A stretch of DNA of 64,000 bases from Mycetocola zhujimingii (GTDB lineage Bacteria > Actinomycetota > Actinomycetes > Actinomycetales > Microbacteriaceae), in contig NZ_CP026949.1 in assembly GCF_003065425.1 (NCBI RefSeq), positions 1,736,001 to 1,800,000 on the forward strand, written 5' to 3'. The translations under genes and the position numbers were made by a program. Shown one piece after another: positions 62,182 through 64,000 of this stretch. Position 1 is the stretch's first letter, and the number at the start of each line of letters is the position of its first letter. Below the pieces are notes generated by a model. That model saw only the letters and a list, made by a program, of their open reading frames with translations. It was not told the DNA's origin and made no database searches.

Positions 62182-63981
62182 CTACGCGGTCCGGGTCTGT
62201 TGGGCCGACAGGTGGGCGGAGTTCTCCCTTGGCCTCTGGCCACCCGGTCCGCTCGGCCCGTCACCGCCACCATCGGCACCGGCCGGGTCATGCACGCGGC
62301 CACCAGCGCTGCCACCACCATCGTTTCCGGCTGCGGCTCGTGCTGCGGCGTCAGCGGCGTCGGTCGCGGCCTTGATCCCGGCGAGGCGGAGTCGTTCCTT
62401 TTCCAACGGTGATTTCGATGGCATCCGGATCGGAATCCGTTCACCGTTCTCCCCCGGTGGGGGGATCAGGTAATACTCGCCCTCGATCCGGACCACCCGA
62501 TACCCAAACGTGTGCACCAACGTGTGGTGATAGGGACACAACAGGATGCCGTCAGCCAGGTCGGTGCAACCATCGTGGGCGGCCCATTCGTTGATGTGGT
62601 GCGCTTCGGTCATCGACGGCGGACACTCGCAGCCCTCGATCCGGCACCCACCGTCACGGACCGCCATCGCCACCCGCTGCTTCCGGGTGTGCAAGCGTTG
62701 CTCCCTGCCCACGTCGAGGATCGTGCCAGAAGTGTCCATCAGGATCGGTGAGATCCCGGAGATACAGATCTGCTTCTCGACCACACTGCCCGGAAACGCA
62801 TCCTTGCTGTCTTCCAGATACCCGGTACCGACCAGGTGCTCCGCGCCCTCACTGTCGGTGGCACGGTTGTCGAGGCTGGTTTCGGTCATCACCACCCGAA
62901 TTCCGGGTTGACGTGACCCGTACGTCGTGGTCGGGTCGGCCTGCACCCCGGTCCGCATCGCACCCATCAGAATGTCGTACACAATCTGGTCGTTACTGCG
63001 TTCGTCTACCCGGAGTTTCTCGGCGCGTTCCGCCTCGACCGGGTCCACCATCCGCGGCCCGCCCCGCCGCGGCCGCAAAGCCGCACCGACGATCGATTCC
63101 ACCCAGGCGGCGCCTTCCTCGTCGAAGGCCACATACGCCGTCTTCGTGCCGTCCTCGTTGCGGCCGAATCGCCACTTCCGGTTCGCGTACCGCTCATCCC
63201 ACCGCAACTGCACCCCGGCCGGATCAATCCGGTCCCGCAAATGCCGCGCCCGCACCCCGAGCTCGTCAGCGTTCACCCCGGCAGCATCCGCGATGATCTC
63301 CACCGCCGCCGCCCGCAACATCTCCACACCCACCCGGTCGTTCGGTTGCCCGAGCCCGCGCATGATGATCGTTACTGCCTCGGACCGGATCACACCCTCC
63401 CGCGCCGCCCGAGAGATCGGTTCATGCCACGGCACCACCGGAACCGGACGCAACAACGACACCCGAGCATCCGCGTCAGGGTCAACGTCCGGGTCAGCGT
63501 CGGGGTCGGGGTCGATCAGAACGTTACCGTCGAGATCGATCAACGGCTCATCCGACCCATCAGCATCGGTACCAGCGCCGGGTCCGAACCCCGTCGGGTG
63601 GGTGGCGGCATCCGCCTCACCCATTGCCTCACCCAATCGCACCTGCCGGAACGCCTCGGACTTGGTCGACCCGGTCAACCGTTGCACCAGGTTCACCGCC
63701 GTGCGATCCCCCGTCGACTGCGCCCACCCCGAGTAACCGAGGTCACGCGCCGACCGTTTCGCCGCGACACCAGCGCCGGCCGCAATCACGGCATCAAGCT
63801 CCGACTTCGCCCGCGCCGCATTGCGGAGCAACTCCTCCAGCTCGGCGTTCGCAGCCCGCTCCAACACCATAGATAACGGCAGGCCAGCGTCAGACGCCGA
63901 AGTTGCACCCGCAGCAACAACTCCGCCGCTGTTGCTGCCAGCACCAAGCCCAGCGCCCTCCGGCTCTGGCTCCACCGGCAC
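62182..63981 (-). CDS. DUF222/HNH endonuclease, 13E12-repeat family (5' end may lie outside)
   Basis: At least 599 residues. A DUF222 domain covers about residues 25-420, and an HNH nuclease module follows near 445-505: CRIEGCECPPSMTEAHHINEW, then LADGILLCPYHHTLVH, with the metal-binding Cys and His residues. The family is multicopy in many actinobacteria and has been linked with mobile DNA, though its role is unclear. The C-terminal tail is Ala/Gly-rich. GTG 63981 is the first start in the window, but the frame stays open to the window edge, so the true start may be further upstream. It converges with the acidic small gene. Confidence 0.88.
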   Translation of the reverse strand: MPVEPEPEGAGLGAGSNSGGVVAAGATSASDAGLPLSMVLERAANAELEELLRNAARAKSELDAVIAAGAGVAAKRSARDLGYSGWAQSTGDRTAVNLVQRLTGSTKSEAFRQVRLGEAMGEADAATHPTGFGPGAGTDADGSDEPLIDLDGNVLIDPDPDADPDVDPDADARVSLLRPVPVVPWHEPISRAAREGVIRSEAVTIIMRGLGQPNDRVGVEMLRAAAVEIIADAAGVNADELGVRARHLRDRIDPAGVQLRWDERYANRKWRFGRNEDGTKTAYVAFDEEGAAWVESIVGAALRPRRGGPRMVDPVEAERAEKLRVDERSNDQIVYDILMGAMRTGVQADPTTTYGSRQPGIRVVMTETSLDNRATDSEGAEHLVGTGYLEDSKDAFPGSVVEKQICISGISPILMDTSGTILDVGREQRLHTRKQRVAMAVRDGGCRIEGCECPPSMTEAHHINEWAAHDGCTDLADGILLCPYHHTLVHTFGYRVVRIEGEYYLIPPPGENGERIPIRMPSKSPLEKERLRLAGIKAATDAADAAARAAAGNDGGGSAGGRVHDPAGADGGGDGPSGPGGQRPRENSAHLSAQQTRTA

Positions 63982-64000
63982 GAACCGCGGCCGCTTAAAC

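Overview
The window is high-GC DNA from an actinobacterium, most likely a member of Microbacteriaceae. Four things point there. The block rplU-rpmA-obg-proB-proA-(small membrane gene)-nadD-(single-TM gene)-rsfS-tRNA-Ala has the gene order I know from that family. ileS carries an actinobacterial T-box leader. A DUF222/HNH (13E12-type) gene lies at the right edge. About eighteen genes have a TANNNT-like -10 box six to eight bases before the start codon, the mark of leaderless mRNAs. It reads as ordinary chromosome; I see no phage, plasmid, insertion sequence or CRISPR array.

Layout. 0-10 kb, mostly minus strand: comEC and comEA (DNA uptake) split by an AdhP-type alcohol dehydrogenase and two small membrane genes, then leuS and pabB. 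10-19.8 kb: a cytochrome bd operon cydA-cydB-cydD-cydC, followed at once by a TetR gene. Divergent from it are a BlaI-type repressor, an M56 metallopeptidase, DedA and an App1-type phosphatase. The 129-bp cydA/blaI gap holds three operator-like palindromes. 19.8-27.7 kb: single genes (HMCES/YedK peptidase, AlkZ-like winged-helix protein plus FUSC exporter, NagZ-like hydrolase plus dehydrogenase, TRIC channel, FMN reductase, SEC-C protein, methyltransferase).

27.9-32.4 kb is a small accretion region at tRNA-Ala(GGC). The intact tRNA is followed by two partial copies of its 3' end, about 3.5 and 4.3 kb away. These frame a secreted M14 carboxypeptidase and a DUF805 membrane protein. 32.4-39.3 kb is the conserved rplU-to-rsfS block (translation, proline and NAD synthesis). 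39.5-49.7 kb: rne, a VKOR-like protein, ndk, DUF4233, folC and ileS with its T-box. 49.7-58 kb: a GntR/DUF1648 pair with a palindromic operator, an AAA ATPase, and a TetR gene divergent from a peptide-type ABC uptake operon. 58-64 kb: valS, an acetyltransferase, small genes and the HNH protein.

The points most worth following are the BlaI/M56-cytochrome bd circuit with phased operators, the tRNA-Ala accretion region, a four-copy 21-bp repeat upstream of rne, and the frequent octamer CGGATGCC/GGCATCCG in a genome fragment that also encodes ComEA and ComEC.
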